A stretch of 20,554 bases of DNA from Tangfeifania sp. (GTDB lineage: Bacteria > Bacteroidota > Bacteroidia > Bacteroidales > Prolixibacteraceae). Shown here in pieces: positions 1 to 8,348 of this stretch. Numbering within the stretch: position 1 is the first letter of the stretch; every line of letters starts with the position of its first letter. The translations under genes were made by a program, and so were the position numbers. Where the stretch lies: the NCBI GenBank assembly GCA_018400515.1, contig JAGYMR010000023.1, positions 1 through 20,554 on the forward strand. The letters are read 5' to 3'. The notes beneath the pieces are model-generated. The model saw only the letters and a list, made by a program, of their open reading frames with translations, did not search any database and was not told where the DNA came from.

Positions 1-132
1 CTATTAAATCAATTGCTCTTACAATCGGCGGTCTGCCGGGGGAGAAAATTTAAATTTTTGATTTGCAGGGAAAATGAAAAAAATTCGCGGAAAATCCATC
101 CCTGTTTCCGGTATTTCCAGCAATAAAAAATG

Positions 133-140
133 TATTTTTG
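133..140 (+). promoter_or_regulatory. Candidate -7 box upstream of kefF
   Basis: TATTTTTG matches the Bacteroidota -7 consensus TAnnTTTG. No good TTTG is seen at the usual -33 distance, so this is a weak promoter call. Transcription would start near 147 and give a leader of about 78 bases before the kefF ATG at 225. Confidence 0.3.
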
Positions 141-151
141 AAAAATTATGG

Positions 152-182
152 GCCGGAAGAACCTCCTGACAGGTGCTCCGGC
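152..182 (+). promoter_or_regulatory. Hairpin in the kefFC leader
   Basis: The outer arms GCCGGA (152-157) and TCCGGC (177-182) are perfectly complementary. The inner arms ACCT (161-164) and AGGT (171-174) pair around a six-base loop. Together they make a ten-pair stem with a small internal bulge, 43 bases before the kefF start. It could be a regulatory leader structure, or chance pairing in GC-rich DNA. Confidence 0.3.
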
Positions 183-224
183 GGATCTGACCTGTTTGTC
201 AACAAAAGCAACGCCCGTGCAGCT

Positions 225-812
225 ATGAATAAGATTCTTGTATTGTTTGCCCATCCTGCTTTTCACAAGTCACGGATCAACCGGAAGCTGGTTGATGCTG
301 TGAAGAGTCTTGAGGGGGTGACTTTTAATGATTTATACGACAATTACCCCGATTTTTATATTGATGTTTCCCGGGAGCAGCATTTGCTGGTGGCGAACGA
401 CATTATTGTCTGGCAGCATCCTTTTTACTGGTATAATGTGCCCGCATTGCTGAAAGAGTGGATGGACCTGGTGCTCGAGCATGGTTTTGCCTACGGGAAC
501 AATGGCAGGGCACTGGAAGGAAAAAAACTGCTATCAGTCATCTCCACCGGCGGCCGCCGGGAGGTCTATTCAGCCGAGGGGCGCAATCATTATACCATGA
601 ATCAGTTTTTGGTACCCTTAAGGCAGTCTGCCCGGTTGTGCCGGATGGCGTATTTGCCTCCCTTTGTGGTTCATGGGTCTCATACCATCCGTCCCCCGGA
701 GATTGACCGGTATGCCGAAGCGTACCGCCGGACCCTGACGTTCCTTCGCGAGGAGAGGTTCAGCGCCAAAGACCTTTCCAAAGCAACTTATTTAAACGAT
801 ATAACCCGATAA
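225..812 (+). CDS. kefF: KefF-like NAD(P)H oxidoreductase, ancillary subunit of a K+ efflux system
   Basis: Encodes 195 residues in the flavodoxin-fold quinone-reductase family that includes E. coli KefF, which binds FMN and activates KefC. Visible family signatures are the N-terminal strand MNKILVLFAHP, the run DLYDNYPDFYIDV, the motif VWQHPFYWYNVPALLKEW, the stretch HGFAYGNNG, and the TGG loop near residue 110. A longer reading frame opens at 138, but its first 29 residues are low-complexity and unlike the family, so the ATG at 225 is preferred. That start has no Shine-Dalgarno sequence, as is usual in this phylum. The stop is one base before the kefC start, so the two genes are surely co-transcribed and probably translationally coupled. 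Family assignment is firm; regulation by glutathione adducts, as in E. coli, is not shown. Confidence 0.88.
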   Translation: MNKILVLFAHPAFHKSRINRKLVDAVKSLEGVTFNDLYDNYPDFYIDVSREQHLLVANDIIVWQHPFYWYNVPALLKEWMDLVLEHGFAYGNNGRALEGKKLLSVISTGGRREVYSAEGRNHYTMNQFLVPLRQSARLCRMAYLPPFVVHGSHTIRPPEIDRYAEAYRRTLTFLREERFSAKDLSKATYLNDITR

Positions 813-813
813 C

Positions 814-2739
814 ATGTATAATCAGGAATTTTTCTTTCAGGCATTGATTTACCTTTTGGCAGCCGTTATTTCCGTTCCCCTGGCCAAAAAGCTGGGGTTG
901 GTTTCGATCCTGGGGTATTTGCTTGCAGGGATCATCATCGGTCCGTTTGTGCTGGGACTGGTCGGACAGGAAGCGGGGGAGGTTATGCATTTTGCTGAGT
1001 TTGGCGTTGTGCTGATGCTTTTTCTTATCGGGCTTGAACTGGAGCCTGCCTTGCTCTGGAAGATGCGGCGTTCGATTTTCGGGCTGGGAGGATTGCAGGT
1101 GTTCATCACTTTGGTGGTGATCGCTGCGGTGGCGCTGCTGTTTAATTTTCAGTGGAATAAAGCCATCGGGATCGGACTGGTCCTGGCTCTATCTTCCACG
1201 GCCATTGTTTTACAAACATTGACGGAGAAAGGGCTGCTCCGGAATGTCGCCGGGCGTTCGGCTTTTTCGGTGCTGCTTTTTCAGGATATCTCTGTGATTC
1301 CTTTTTTGGCTTTCATTCCTCTGCTGGCCGGTTTTAACGGTTCGGGACAGGTGCAGGATTCCGCTGCTGCCCGGTTAACCGGAATGAGCGCGCTCCCCGG
1401 ATGGCTTCAACTGCTGGTGATTGTGGGCGCCATTGCAGCGATCATTCTTGCTGGCCGGTTTGTGGCGAAACATATCTTCCGGTTCATTGCCGAAACTAAT
1501 CTGCACGAGGTTTTTACCGCGATGGCTTTATTGCTGGTCATTGGAATTGCCCTTGCCATGGATGCGATCGGGTTGTCCCCCGCACTGGGAACTTTCCTGG
1601 CCGGCGTGGTTTTGGCCGACAGCGAATACCGGCCGGAACTGGAAACCACCATCGATCCTTTCAAGGGATTGTTGCTCGGGCTCTTCTTTATATCGGTCGG
1701 CGCCAGCATCAATTTTTTGTTGTTTATTGAAGCTCCCTTCAGAATATTGGGGTATGTTGCTTTGCTGATCTTTTTGAAGTTTATTATATTGCTGGTGCTG
1801 GGCCGTTTTTTCCGGCTAAAGAAAGGATACGAATTTCTGTTTGCTTTTCTTCTGGCCCAATCCAGCGAATTTGCATTTGTTTTGATCTCCTTTTCCAAAC
1901 AAAGCAATCTTTTCGGGGACAAAGTGGCCGGCCTGCTCTTGCTGGTGGTAGCTCTCTCCATGGCCCTGTCGCCGCTCCTCCTTTTTTTCAATGAAAAAGT
2001 GGTGAGCCCCATCCTCCAGCGCTGGCAGAACAAACTGGAATACGAGGAGGTGGAAAGAGAGGAGAAGCCCGTTATCCTGGCCGGTTTCGGCCGTTTTGGA
2101 CTGGTTGTCGGCCGGTTGCTGCTTGCTGCGAAATTCAAAGTGACCATCATTGACAGCAATCCGTCCAATGTGGAGGTGTTGCGAAAATTCGGCTTTAAGT
2201 TGTTTTACGGGGACGTTACGCGGCCCCAGGTGCTGGAAAATGCCGGGATTGCAAATGCCCGCCTGCTGATCCTGAGTATGGCAGAATATGATAATGCCCT
2301 GAAAGTGGCCCGGTTGGTCCGGGATAAATATCCCCATGTAAAGATCCTTGCCCGGGCCAAAGACATTTACCACACTTTTGAATTTTACAAGCTGGGTATT
2401 TTTTCGGTTCAGCGGGAACTCTTTGATTCCGGTCTGGAAATGGGAAAAAATGCACTGGAGCACCTTGGTTTTACCCGTTATGAAGCTTTCCGCTCATCGC
2501 GGATTTTTAAACACCATGAAGCAGATGTGCAGCATGAACTTTATAACCACTGGCTGGAAGGGCAAAGCCATTTTATCCAGGAGGCCAGGCGGTTCTCCGG
2601 ACAGCTTTCAGAAACCCTTCAGGCTGAAAAGGAATTTGTAATTCATGATTCCGATTGTGCCTGGGATGTTGCCTCCATTAAGAAGGAGGCACAGGAAAGG
2701 ACTCCACCGGATCCCGGTAAAGAGAGCGGAAAGGGCTAA
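814..2739 (+). CDS. kefC: KefC-type K+:H+ antiporter (CPA2) with C-terminal TrkA-N/RCK domain
   Basis: Encodes 641 residues. Residues 1-395 form the hydrophobic antiporter core of the CPA2 family, with many membrane spans. The motif at about 268-297 (ADSEYRPELETTIDPFKGLLLGLFFISVG) is nearly the same as the loop and following span of E. coli KefC. Residues about 418-530 form a TrkA-N/RCK nucleotide-binding domain, with GFGRFG at 424-429, the acidic D447 at the end of the second strand, and YGDVTRP at 465-471. The last 80 residues are hydrophilic and unlike known regulatory tails. The protein exports K+ in exchange for protons, in E. coli during electrophile stress. It lies one base after kefF, whose product should sit on the cytoplasmic domain. 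KefB is a close paralogue; the kefF neighbour favours KefC. Confidence 0.88.
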   Translation: MYNQEFFFQALIYLLAAVISVPLAKKLGLVSILGYLLAGIIIGPFVLGLVGQEAGEVMHFAEFGVVLMLFLIGLELEPALLWKMRRSIFGLGGLQVFITLVVIAAVALLFNFQWNKAIGIGLVLALSSTAIVLQTLTEKGLLRNVAGRSAFSVLLFQDISVIPFLAFIPLLAGFNGSGQVQDSAAARLTGMSALPGWLQLLVIVGAIAAIILAGRFVAKHIFRFIAETNLHEVFTAMALLLVIGIALAMDAIGLSPALGTFLAGVVLADSEYRPELETTIDPFKGLLLGLFFISVGASINFLLFIEAPFRILGYVALLIFLKFIILLVLGRFFRLKKGYEFLFAFLLAQSSEFAFVLISFSKQSNLFGDKVAGLLLLVVALSMALSPLLLFFNEKVVSPILQRWQNKLEYEEVEREEKPVILAGFGRFGLVVGRLLLAAKFKVTIIDSNPSNVEVLRKFGFKLFYGDVTRPQVLENAGIANARLLILSMAEYDNALKVARLVRDKYPHVKILARAKDIYHTFEFYKLGIFSVQRELFDSGLEMGKNALEHLGFTRYEAFRSSRIFKHHEADVQHELYNHWLEGQSHFIQEARRFSGQLSETLQAEKEFVIHDSDCAWDVASIKKEAQERTPPDPGKESGKG

Positions 2740-2811
2740 ATTAGATTTTTTATTAATTAAATGTTTCAAAAATATCCTGAATTTTGGCATGTCTGTGTTT
2801 AAAAAAAAGAC

Positions 2812-2819
2812 TAAATTTG
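2812..2819 (+). promoter_or_regulatory. Candidate -7 box of the rseC-rnf operon
   Basis: TAAATTTG fits TAnnTTTG exactly and lies in the 101-base gap between kefC and rseC. A TTTG at 2783-2786 is the nearest -33 candidate, but its 25-base spacing is longer than usual. The predicted start near 2826 leaves only a short leader before the GTG at 2841. Confidence 0.4.
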
Positions 2820-2840
2820 TAACCTATAAATAGCAAATTT

Positions 2841-3263
2841 GTGGCTACTGAAAACAATATCAGGCACAAAGCCCGGGTAAAAACGGTTTCCGGTCCAAAG
2901 GCGGTGCTCTCTGTGATGAATCAATCGGCATGTGCAGCTTGTCATGCCCGGGGAGCATGTACTTTGGCGGATATGGAGGAGAAGGAGATTGAACTTGCGG
3001 ATGGCGGTGGAAATCTGCGCCCCGGTCAGGAGGTGAACATTGTATTGAAGGAGTCGAACGGTTTTAAGGCCCTTTTTTACGGTTATCTTTTGCCTTTTTT
3101 ACTTGTTCTGTTGTTCCTTATAACCATCTTTTCGCTGACAAACAATGAGATTTTGGCAGGATTGGCCTCGCTTGGGGTTTTGATTCCCTACTATATAACA
3201 TTATATTTTTTTCGTGGTGTTTTAAAAAAAGTTTTCAAATTCGAAGTGGAAGAAATCATTTAA
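2841..3263 (+). CDS. rseC: RseC/MucC-family membrane protein of the Rnf cluster
   Basis: A 140-residue protein with an N-terminal soluble part, the cysteine motif C31-x2-C34-x5-C40, and two membrane spans at about 76-99 and 104-124. This layout is that of the RseC/SoxR-reducing-system family, found as the first gene of Rnf clusters in Bacteroidota. In E. coli, RseC takes part with Rsx (Rnf) in keeping SoxR reduced; a role here in assembling or supplying the Rnf complex is inferred. The start is GTG. The next ATG (residue 26) would leave almost nothing before the cysteine motif, so GTG is favoured. Only three bases separate its stop from the rnfB start. Confidence 0.85.
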   Translation: MATENNIRHKARVKTVSGPKAVLSVMNQSACAACHARGACTLADMEEKEIELADGGGNLRPGQEVNIVLKESNGFKALFYGYLLPFLLVLLFLITIFSLTNNEILAGLASLGVLIPYYITLYFFRGVLKKVFKFEVEEII

Positions 3264-3266
3264 TTT

Positions 3267-4133
3267 ATGAGTATCACCATTGTATATACGATCGCTTCAC
3301 TGAGCATCATCGGGGCTTCTGCGGGCGTCGTTTTGTATATTGTAGCCCAAAAGTTCAGGGTGAATGAGGATCCCCGGATTGATGAGGTGGAGGAAGCGCT
3401 TCCTGCGGCAAATTGTGGTGGATGTGGTTATGCCGGTTGCCGGGCATTTGCCGAAGCCTGTGTGAAAGCCGGTGATTTGTCGGACTTGTACTGCCCTGTG
3501 GGCGGCAATGAGACCATGAATAAGGTGGCGGAGATCCTGGGCCTGGAAGCGGTAAAGAAAGATCCCCGGGTCGCTTTTATTCGTTGCAACGGGACCTGCG
3601 AGCACCGGACGAAAACGAGTGTTTATGACGGATCGACCACCTGTGCCATTGCAGCCATGACCTATAGCGGCGAAACAGATTGCCAGTGGGGGTGTCTGGG
3701 GTACGGCGATTGTTATGAAGCCTGCGATTTCGATGCCATCGATTTGCGCCCCGAACTGGGTGTTCCGGCGGTGATCGACGATCAATGTACAGCCTGCGGA
3801 GCTTGTGTGGAGGCCTGCCCCAAAGATCTCATTGAGTTAAGAAAAAAATTTCCCAAAAACCGGAAAGTGGTTGTTGCCTGCCGGAATAAAGATAAAGGCG
3901 GTGTGGCCCGGAAGGCCTGCAGCGTTGCCTGCATTGGCTGCGGAAAATGTGTCAAGGCGTGTCCCTTCGATGCCATTACCCTCGAGAATAACCTGGCATA
4001 TATCGATCCCGATAAGTGCAAGCTCTGCCGCAAATGTGTTCCGGTTTGTCCCACCAATTCCATTTTAGAATTTAATTTTCCGCCCCGGAGGGCCAAGAGT
4101 GAAGAAAAAAAGAATGTAGCACTGCAAAAATAG
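3267..4133 (+). CDS. rnfB: Rnf electron transport complex subunit B (polyferredoxin)
   Basis: A 288-residue electron-entry subunit of Rnf. Residues 1-28 are a membrane anchor. C50, C53, C58 and C76 form the PF04060-type four-cysteine cluster site. Four ferredoxin-like modules follow: C139/143/149/153, C174/177/180/184, C222/225/228/232 (with C218 just before) and C251/254/257/261. C107, C111, C126 and C205 are extra. This is richer in cysteine than E. coli RnfB, which is shorter with two ferredoxin modules, and resembles the long RnfB of anaerobes. It should take electrons from reduced ferredoxin and pass them into the membrane subunits. It sits 3 bases after rseC and 9 bases before rnfC. Confidence 0.95.
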   Translation: MSITIVYTIASLSIIGASAGVVLYIVAQKFRVNEDPRIDEVEEALPAANCGGCGYAGCRAFAEACVKAGDLSDLYCPVGGNETMNKVAEILGLEAVKKDPRVAFIRCNGTCEHRTKTSVYDGSTTCAIAAMTYSGETDCQWGCLGYGDCYEACDFDAIDLRPELGVPAVIDDQCTACGACVEACPKDLIELRKKFPKNRKVVVACRNKDKGGVARKACSVACIGCGKCVKACPFDAITLENNLAYIDPDKCKLCRKCVPVCPTNSILEFNFPPRRAKSEEKKNVALQK

Positions 4134-4142
4134 TCATCCGCA

Positions 4143-5474
4143 ATGTTAAAGACGTTCAAACCCGGCGGGGTTCACCCTCCCGGCAATAAACGCTCCGCCG
4201 GTGCCCCGGTCCGGGAGCTTCCCCTGCCAGAATCGGTATTTATTCCGGTGGCGCAGCATATTGGCGCCCCTGCCACCCCGGTCGTGAAGCGGGGGGATGA
4301 GGTAAAAACAGGACAGCTCATTGCCAAAAGCAGCAGCTTTGTCTCGGCCAATATTCACGCTTCCGTTTCGGGAAAGGTTAAGAAGGTTGATTATAGCGCC
4401 GACAGTTCAGGATATCCGAAACAGGGAATTTTTATCGATGTTGCCGGGGATGAGTGGCTGGATGAGATTGATCGCAGCGAAACGTTGATTAAGGATTTTG
4501 AGCTCGATGGACCGGCGATTCTGGAAAAGATCCGGGATGCTGGAATTGTCGGGCTGGGGGGGGCTACCTTCCCGACGCATGTGAAGCTGGTTCCTCCCCG
4601 GGGCATGAAAGCGGAAATGCTTCTGGTGAACGGTGTGGAGTGTGAACCGGAGCTCACCTCCGATCACCGGCTGATGCTTGAAAAGCCTGAAGAGGTCCTG
4701 ACCGGTACCCGCCTGCTGATGAAAGCTCTGAATGTGGAGAAAGCGGTTATCGGCATTGAAAATAATAAACCGGATGCCATCCGGTTGCTTTCGGAAAAAG
4801 TGAAGGAGTTTTCCGGAATTCGCGTTATTTCCCTGAAAGTTAAATATCCTCAGGGCGGCGAAAAACAATTGATTAAAGCCGTGACCGGCCGGGAAGTTCC
4901 TTCGGGGGCATTGCCCATTGCTGTGGGAACGGTGGTAAGCAATGTGGGGACGGCCTTTGCGGTTTATGAGGCTGTTCAGAAAAACAAACCCCTTTTCGAA
5001 CGGATTGTAACGCTGACCGGGAAAGCGGTTCCGCAGCCGTCCAATTTCAGAGTCAGGATCGGAACCCCCGTCACCTCACTGGCCGAAGCAGCCGGGGGTG
5101 TGCCCGGAAATACCGGGAAAGTGATCAGCGGAGGTCCTATGATGGGACGCGCCCTCTCCTCGCTCGATGTACCGGTGGCTAAAGGGACCTCGGGCATTCT
5201 TCTGATGCCGGAAGAAGATTCCTCCCGGCCGGAGGTAATCCCCTGTATCCGCTGTTCCCGCTGTGTAAAAGCCTGTCCCATGGGACTGGAACCCTATTTG
5301 CTGATGACCCTTTCCGAAAAAAAGCTGTTTGAGCAAGCGGAACAAAACCGGATCATGGATTGCATTGAGTGCGGGGCATGCAGTTATATTTGTCCCTCCA
5401 GCCGCCCGCTGCTCGATTATATCCGTTATGGAAAGGGGAAAACAGGAGAAATCATTCGTTCAAGAAAAAAATAA
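4143..5474 (+). CDS. rnfC: Rnf electron transport complex subunit C (NADH/FMN-binding)
   Basis: A 443-residue soluble subunit that is the NAD(H) site of Rnf. The glycine-rich motif GLGGATFPTHVKL (137-149) and NGVECEPEL (163-171) match the flavin- and nucleotide-binding core shared with complex I subunit NuoF. An N-terminal barrel-sandwich region precedes it (about 30-100). Two [4Fe-4S] sites lie at C368/371/374/378 and C407/410/413/417. The C-terminus stops soon after the second cluster, without the long alanine-lysine-rich tail of gammaproteobacterial RnfC. The ATG at 4143 is 9 bases after rnfB. The rnfD start is 14 bases past the stop. Confidence 0.95.
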   Translation: MLKTFKPGGVHPPGNKRSAGAPVRELPLPESVFIPVAQHIGAPATPVVKRGDEVKTGQLIAKSSSFVSANIHASVSGKVKKVDYSADSSGYPKQGIFIDVAGDEWLDEIDRSETLIKDFELDGPAILEKIRDAGIVGLGGATFPTHVKLVPPRGMKAEMLLVNGVECEPELTSDHRLMLEKPEEVLTGTRLLMKALNVEKAVIGIENNKPDAIRLLSEKVKEFSGIRVISLKVKYPQGGEKQLIKAVTGREVPSGALPIAVGTVVSNVGTAFAVYEAVQKNKPLFERIVTLTGKAVPQPSNFRVRIGTPVTSLAEAAGGVPGNTGKVISGGPMMGRALSSLDVPVAKGTSGILLMPEEDSSRPEVIPCIRCSRCVKACPMGLEPYLLMTLSEKKLFEQAEQNRIMDCIECGACSYICPSSRPLLDYIRYGKGKTGEIIRSRKK

Positions 5475-5488
5475 ACTTTTTACTTAGC

Positions 5489-6469
5489 ATGCGAAATTTT
5501 TTAACGGTATCACCTTCACCACATATTCATACCCCGGATTCGACACGGAAGATCATGTTCCGGGTCATCATTGCCCTTATTCCGGCACTTATCTGGTCGG
5601 TGTTTGTGTTTGGTCCCGGGGCTCTCCGGGTCACGGCCATTGCGGTTGTTGCCTGTGTGGGACTGGAATATGTTGTTCAGAAATTTTTACTGAAGGTTAA
5701 GCCCACAGTGGATGACGGGTCAGCTATTGTAACCGGCCTCCTGCTGGCATTCAATGTTCCCGCGGGGCTTCCCTGGTGGATCATTGTTATCGGGGCCATT
5801 GCCGCCATCGGGATCGGAAAGGTCTCTTTCGGAGGGCTTGGCAGTAATATTTTTAATCCTGCCCTTGTGGGCCGTGTTTTTCTGCTGATCTCCTTTCCGG
5901 TCCAGATGACCACCTGGCCGGTAAACCAGCAGGGCGATGCAGACGGGGTGACCGCCGCCACCCCCCTGGGAATTATCAAGGAGGGACTTACCAGCGGAAC
6001 ACCGGTGGCTGAAATATCGGCACAATTGCCCAAAACCACCGACATGCTGATCGGAAATATCGGCGGTTCGCTGGGCGAGATCTCCGCGCTTTTTCTGCTG
6101 GCAGGAGGTTTGTATCTTCTCATCCGCAAAGTGATTACCTGGCATATTCCTGTTTCGGTGATTGCCACCGTAGGCATTATTGCTGGTATTTTTTGGCTGG
6201 CCGATCCCCAAACCTACATCCATCCGGTGTACCATCTTCTAACGGGCGGTTTGATGCTGGGAGCCGTCTTTATGGCTACCGACATGGTCTCTTCACCGAT
6301 GAGCCCGGCGGGACAGTTGATCTACGGCGCCGGCATTGGGGTGATAACCATCAGTATCCGTTTGTTTGGCGCATATCCGGAAGGCATTTCGTTTGCCATT
6401 CTGATCATGAATGCCTTTACTCCGCTTATTAATGCCTATGTAAAACCAAAAAGATTCGGGGGGAAATAG
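5489..6469 (+). CDS. rnfD: Rnf electron transport complex subunit D, covalent-FMN membrane protein
   Basis: A 326-residue membrane protein of the NqrB/RnfD family. Two blocks of hydrophobic spans flank a loop bearing the flavinylation motif D152-GVTAA-T158, which fits the Dxx(S/T)xxT pattern used by ApbE; FMN is expected on T158 by phosphoester linkage. SNIFNPALVGR (119-129) and the TDMVSSPMSPAG region near the end are conserved family stretches. The frame is open from 5369, inside rnfC, but its first 40 codons are only the rnfC end read in another frame. The ATG at 5489 gives the usual N-terminus, so it was chosen. The next gene, rnfG, begins two bases after the stop. Confidence 0.94.
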   Translation: MRNFLTVSPSPHIHTPDSTRKIMFRVIIALIPALIWSVFVFGPGALRVTAIAVVACVGLEYVVQKFLLKVKPTVDDGSAIVTGLLLAFNVPAGLPWWIIVIGAIAAIGIGKVSFGGLGSNIFNPALVGRVFLLISFPVQMTTWPVNQQGDADGVTAATPLGIIKEGLTSGTPVAEISAQLPKTTDMLIGNIGGSLGEISALFLLAGGLYLLIRKVITWHIPVSVIATVGIIAGIFWLADPQTYIHPVYHLLTGGLMLGAVFMATDMVSSPMSPAGQLIYGAGIGVITISIRLFGAYPEGISFAILIMNAFTPLINAYVKPKRFGGK

Positions 6470-6471
6470 CT

Positions 6472-7107
6472 ATGGCTACGCGTAAATCAACCTTCAAGAA
6501 TATGGTGGTGACCCTTTTTCTGGTGACCTTTTTTGCTGCCGCTGCCCTTGGTTTTGTTTATGATATGACCAAAGAGGCCATTGAGCTGTCGAAGATGAGG
6601 GCCCAGAGCGAGGCCATTGAAAAAGTGTTGCCTGCTTTTGAAAAACTGGGCGATGCCATTAATGTGCCGGCTGGTAACGGTGAGGATACCCTGCGCATTT
6701 TTCCGGCCTATGCGGACGGAGAGCTCGTGGGCGTTGCTGTAAAAACCTTCACCAACAACGGCTTTGGAGGTTATATCTCCATCATGGCAGGCATCAACGA
6801 TTCCGGAAATTTTTCGGGGTATGAGGTGCTTGAACATGCGGAAACCCCCGGACTGGGGTCAAAAATGACCGACTGGTTTAAAAACAGTGAAAAGCCCGGG
6901 CAGCGTGTTATTGGGAAAAACCCGGTTTCGAATGAGCTTGAGGTCAGGAAGGACGGTGGTGAAATTGATGCCATTACCGCTTCGACCATCACTTCCCGTG
7001 CCTTTCTGGATGCTATGAAGCGGGCTTATGAAGCCTATAAGGAAAAAGAACAGGCCATTGCGGATGCGTCCGGGAGAAAATCACTGAAAAACGATCCATC
7101 AAATTAA
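6472..7107 (+). CDS. rnfG: Rnf electron transport complex subunit G, covalent-FMN protein
   Basis: A 211-residue protein with one N-terminal membrane span (about 9-31) and a periplasmic FMN-binding domain. The motif ETPGLG (124-129) and the flavinylation site D166-AITAS-T172 are diagnostic; FMN is expected on T172. The soluble domain shuttles electrons between the membrane core and the rest of Rnf. The motif matches that in rnfD, so both subunits depend on an ApbE flavin transferase, which is not encoded in this window. The gap to rnfD is two bases and to rnfE ten bases. Confidence 0.94.
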   Translation: MATRKSTFKNMVVTLFLVTFFAAAALGFVYDMTKEAIELSKMRAQSEAIEKVLPAFEKLGDAINVPAGNGEDTLRIFPAYADGELVGVAVKTFTNNGFGGYISIMAGINDSGNFSGYEVLEHAETPGLGSKMTDWFKNSEKPGQRVIGKNPVSNELEVRKDGGEIDAITASTITSRAFLDAMKRAYEAYKEKEQAIADASGRKSLKNDPSN

Positions 7108-7117
7108 TTTTGTTCTC

Positions 7118-7711
7118 ATGAGTCAGTGGAAAAATTTTTCGAAAGGATTTATTAAGGAAAATCCCGTTTTTGTGCTCTTGCTCGGGATGTGCCCCACACT
7201 TGGGGTAACCTCTTCGGCAATAAACGGCCTGGGAATGGGATTGGCCACCACCTTTGTGCTGGTGATGTCCAATTTTGTGGTATCAGTAATAAAAAGCCAG
7301 ATTCCCGAAAAAGTCCGGATCCCCAGTTTTATTGTCATTATTGCCACCTTTGTGACCATTGTGGAGCTGATCATGGAGGCTTACCTCCCGGCGTTGTTTA
7401 AAAGCCTGGGGCTATTCATTCCCCTGATCGTGGTCAATTGCATTGTTTTGGGACGTGCTGAGGCCTTTGCCTCCAAAAATACCATCTGGTCTTCCGTGGT
7501 CGATGGATTCGGGATCGGCCTGGGATTCAGCTTTGCCCTTGTTTTGCTGGGCGGGATCCGGGAATTGCTGGGGAGCGGAAAGATCTTTGACTTTCCGGTG
7601 TATCCCGAAAATTACGTCACCCTGGTCTTTGTCCTGGCCCCCGGTGCTTTTATTGTACTGGGGTACCTGATTGCGCTTATCAACCGGTTGAAAAAACGAT
7701 TAGAAGAATAA
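7118..7711 (+). CDS. rnfE: Rnf electron transport complex subunit E
   Basis: A 197-residue integral membrane protein of the RnfA/RnfE/NqrD/NqrE family, with about six spans. C25 lies in GMCPTLGV and C108 in VVNCIVLG. With the matching pair in RnfA these cysteines hold the intramembrane [2Fe-2S] cluster known from structures of the related Nqr and Rnf complexes. E was chosen over A by the N-terminal [20 protein letters not shown] stretch and the position before the last gene. It lies four bases before rnfA; the two are inverted-topology homologues. Confidence 0.94.
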   Translation: MSQWKNFSKGFIKENPVFVLLLGMCPTLGVTSSAINGLGMGLATTFVLVMSNFVVSVIKSQIPEKVRIPSFIVIIATFVTIVELIMEAYLPALFKSLGLFIPLIVVNCIVLGRAEAFASKNTIWSSVVDGFGIGLGFSFALVLLGGIRELLGSGKIFDFPVYPENYVTLVFVLAPGAFIVLGYLIALINRLKKRLEE

Positions 7712-7714
7712 ACC

Positions 7715-8287
7715 ATGAATTACCTTGTGATCATCATCGGAGCGATTTTCGTCAATAATATTGTATTGATGAAGTTTTTGGGCGTCTGCCCGTTTCTGGG
7801 GGTTTCCAAACGAATATCTACGGCTGTCGGAATGACCGGAGCAGTGGCTTTTGTTATGGTCCTGGCTACCATTGTCACTTACCTGATCCAGCATTACATT
7901 CTGAACGCATTTGGACTGGCCTTCCTGCGGACCATCGCGTTCATTCTGGTGATCGCCTCCCTTGTACAGCTGGTGGAGATCATCCTGAAAAAAGTGAGTC
8001 CCGCCCTTTACCAGGCACTGGGGATCTTCCTTCCCCTCATAACAACCAACTGTGCCATCCTCGGAGTGGCGATCCTGACCATTCAGAATGATTATAACCT
8101 GGTGGAGGGGGTGGTGTTTGCCATTGCCAATGCCATCGGCTTTGGACTTGCCCTGCTGCTTTTTGCCGGTATCCGGGAACACCTCGACCTGCAGGATGTG
8201 CCGGAAGGATTAAAAGGAACCCCCATCGCTTTGATCTCGGCCGGAATCCTTGCCATGGCCTTCATGGGATTCTCCGGATTGGTATAA
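7715..8287 (+). CDS. rnfA: Rnf electron transport complex subunit A
   Basis: A 190-residue, six-span membrane protein and the last gene of the operon. The conserved half-helices with C25 (GVCPFLGVS) and C113 (TTNCAILG) pair with those of RnfE to bind the intramembrane iron-sulfur cluster, and lie near the ion path. The start [18 protein letters not shown] is the usual RnfA N-terminus. In E. coli rnfA (rsxA) comes first; placing it last, as here, is the Bacteroidota order. No convincing terminator was found directly after the stop; decayed sulfatase sequence follows. Confidence 0.95.
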   Translation: MNYLVIIIGAIFVNNIVLMKFLGVCPFLGVSKRISTAVGMTGAVAFVMVLATIVTYLIQHYILNAFGLAFLRTIAFILVIASLVQLVEIILKKVSPALYQALGIFLPLITTNCAILGVAILTIQNDYNLVEGVVFAIANAIGFGLALLLFAGIREHLDLQDVPEGLKGTPIALISAGILAMAFMGFSGLV

Positions 8288-8348
8288 ACCCTGCTCCTTT
8301 ACGGTCAGAACGGGCACCGGATTCGCATTCTGCTTCAACAGAATATAA

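Noticed and set aside
138..224. Longer N-terminus for kefF
   Set aside because: The 29 extra residues are unlike the family and cover the leader hairpin. The conserved first strand begins at ATG 225.
9..266. 85-codon minus-strand frame at the left edge
   Set aside because: It overlaps the kefF start and leader, is biased in composition and shows no family pattern.
1407..2168. 253-codon open frame on the minus strand within kefC
   Set aside because: It is antisense to the membrane core of a clear KefC protein and has a Ser/Thr/Lys-rich shadow composition with no recognisable motif.
5369..5488. Longer N-terminus for rnfD
   Set aside because: These 40 codons overlap the end of rnfC in another frame. 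The family N-terminus begins at ATG 5489.
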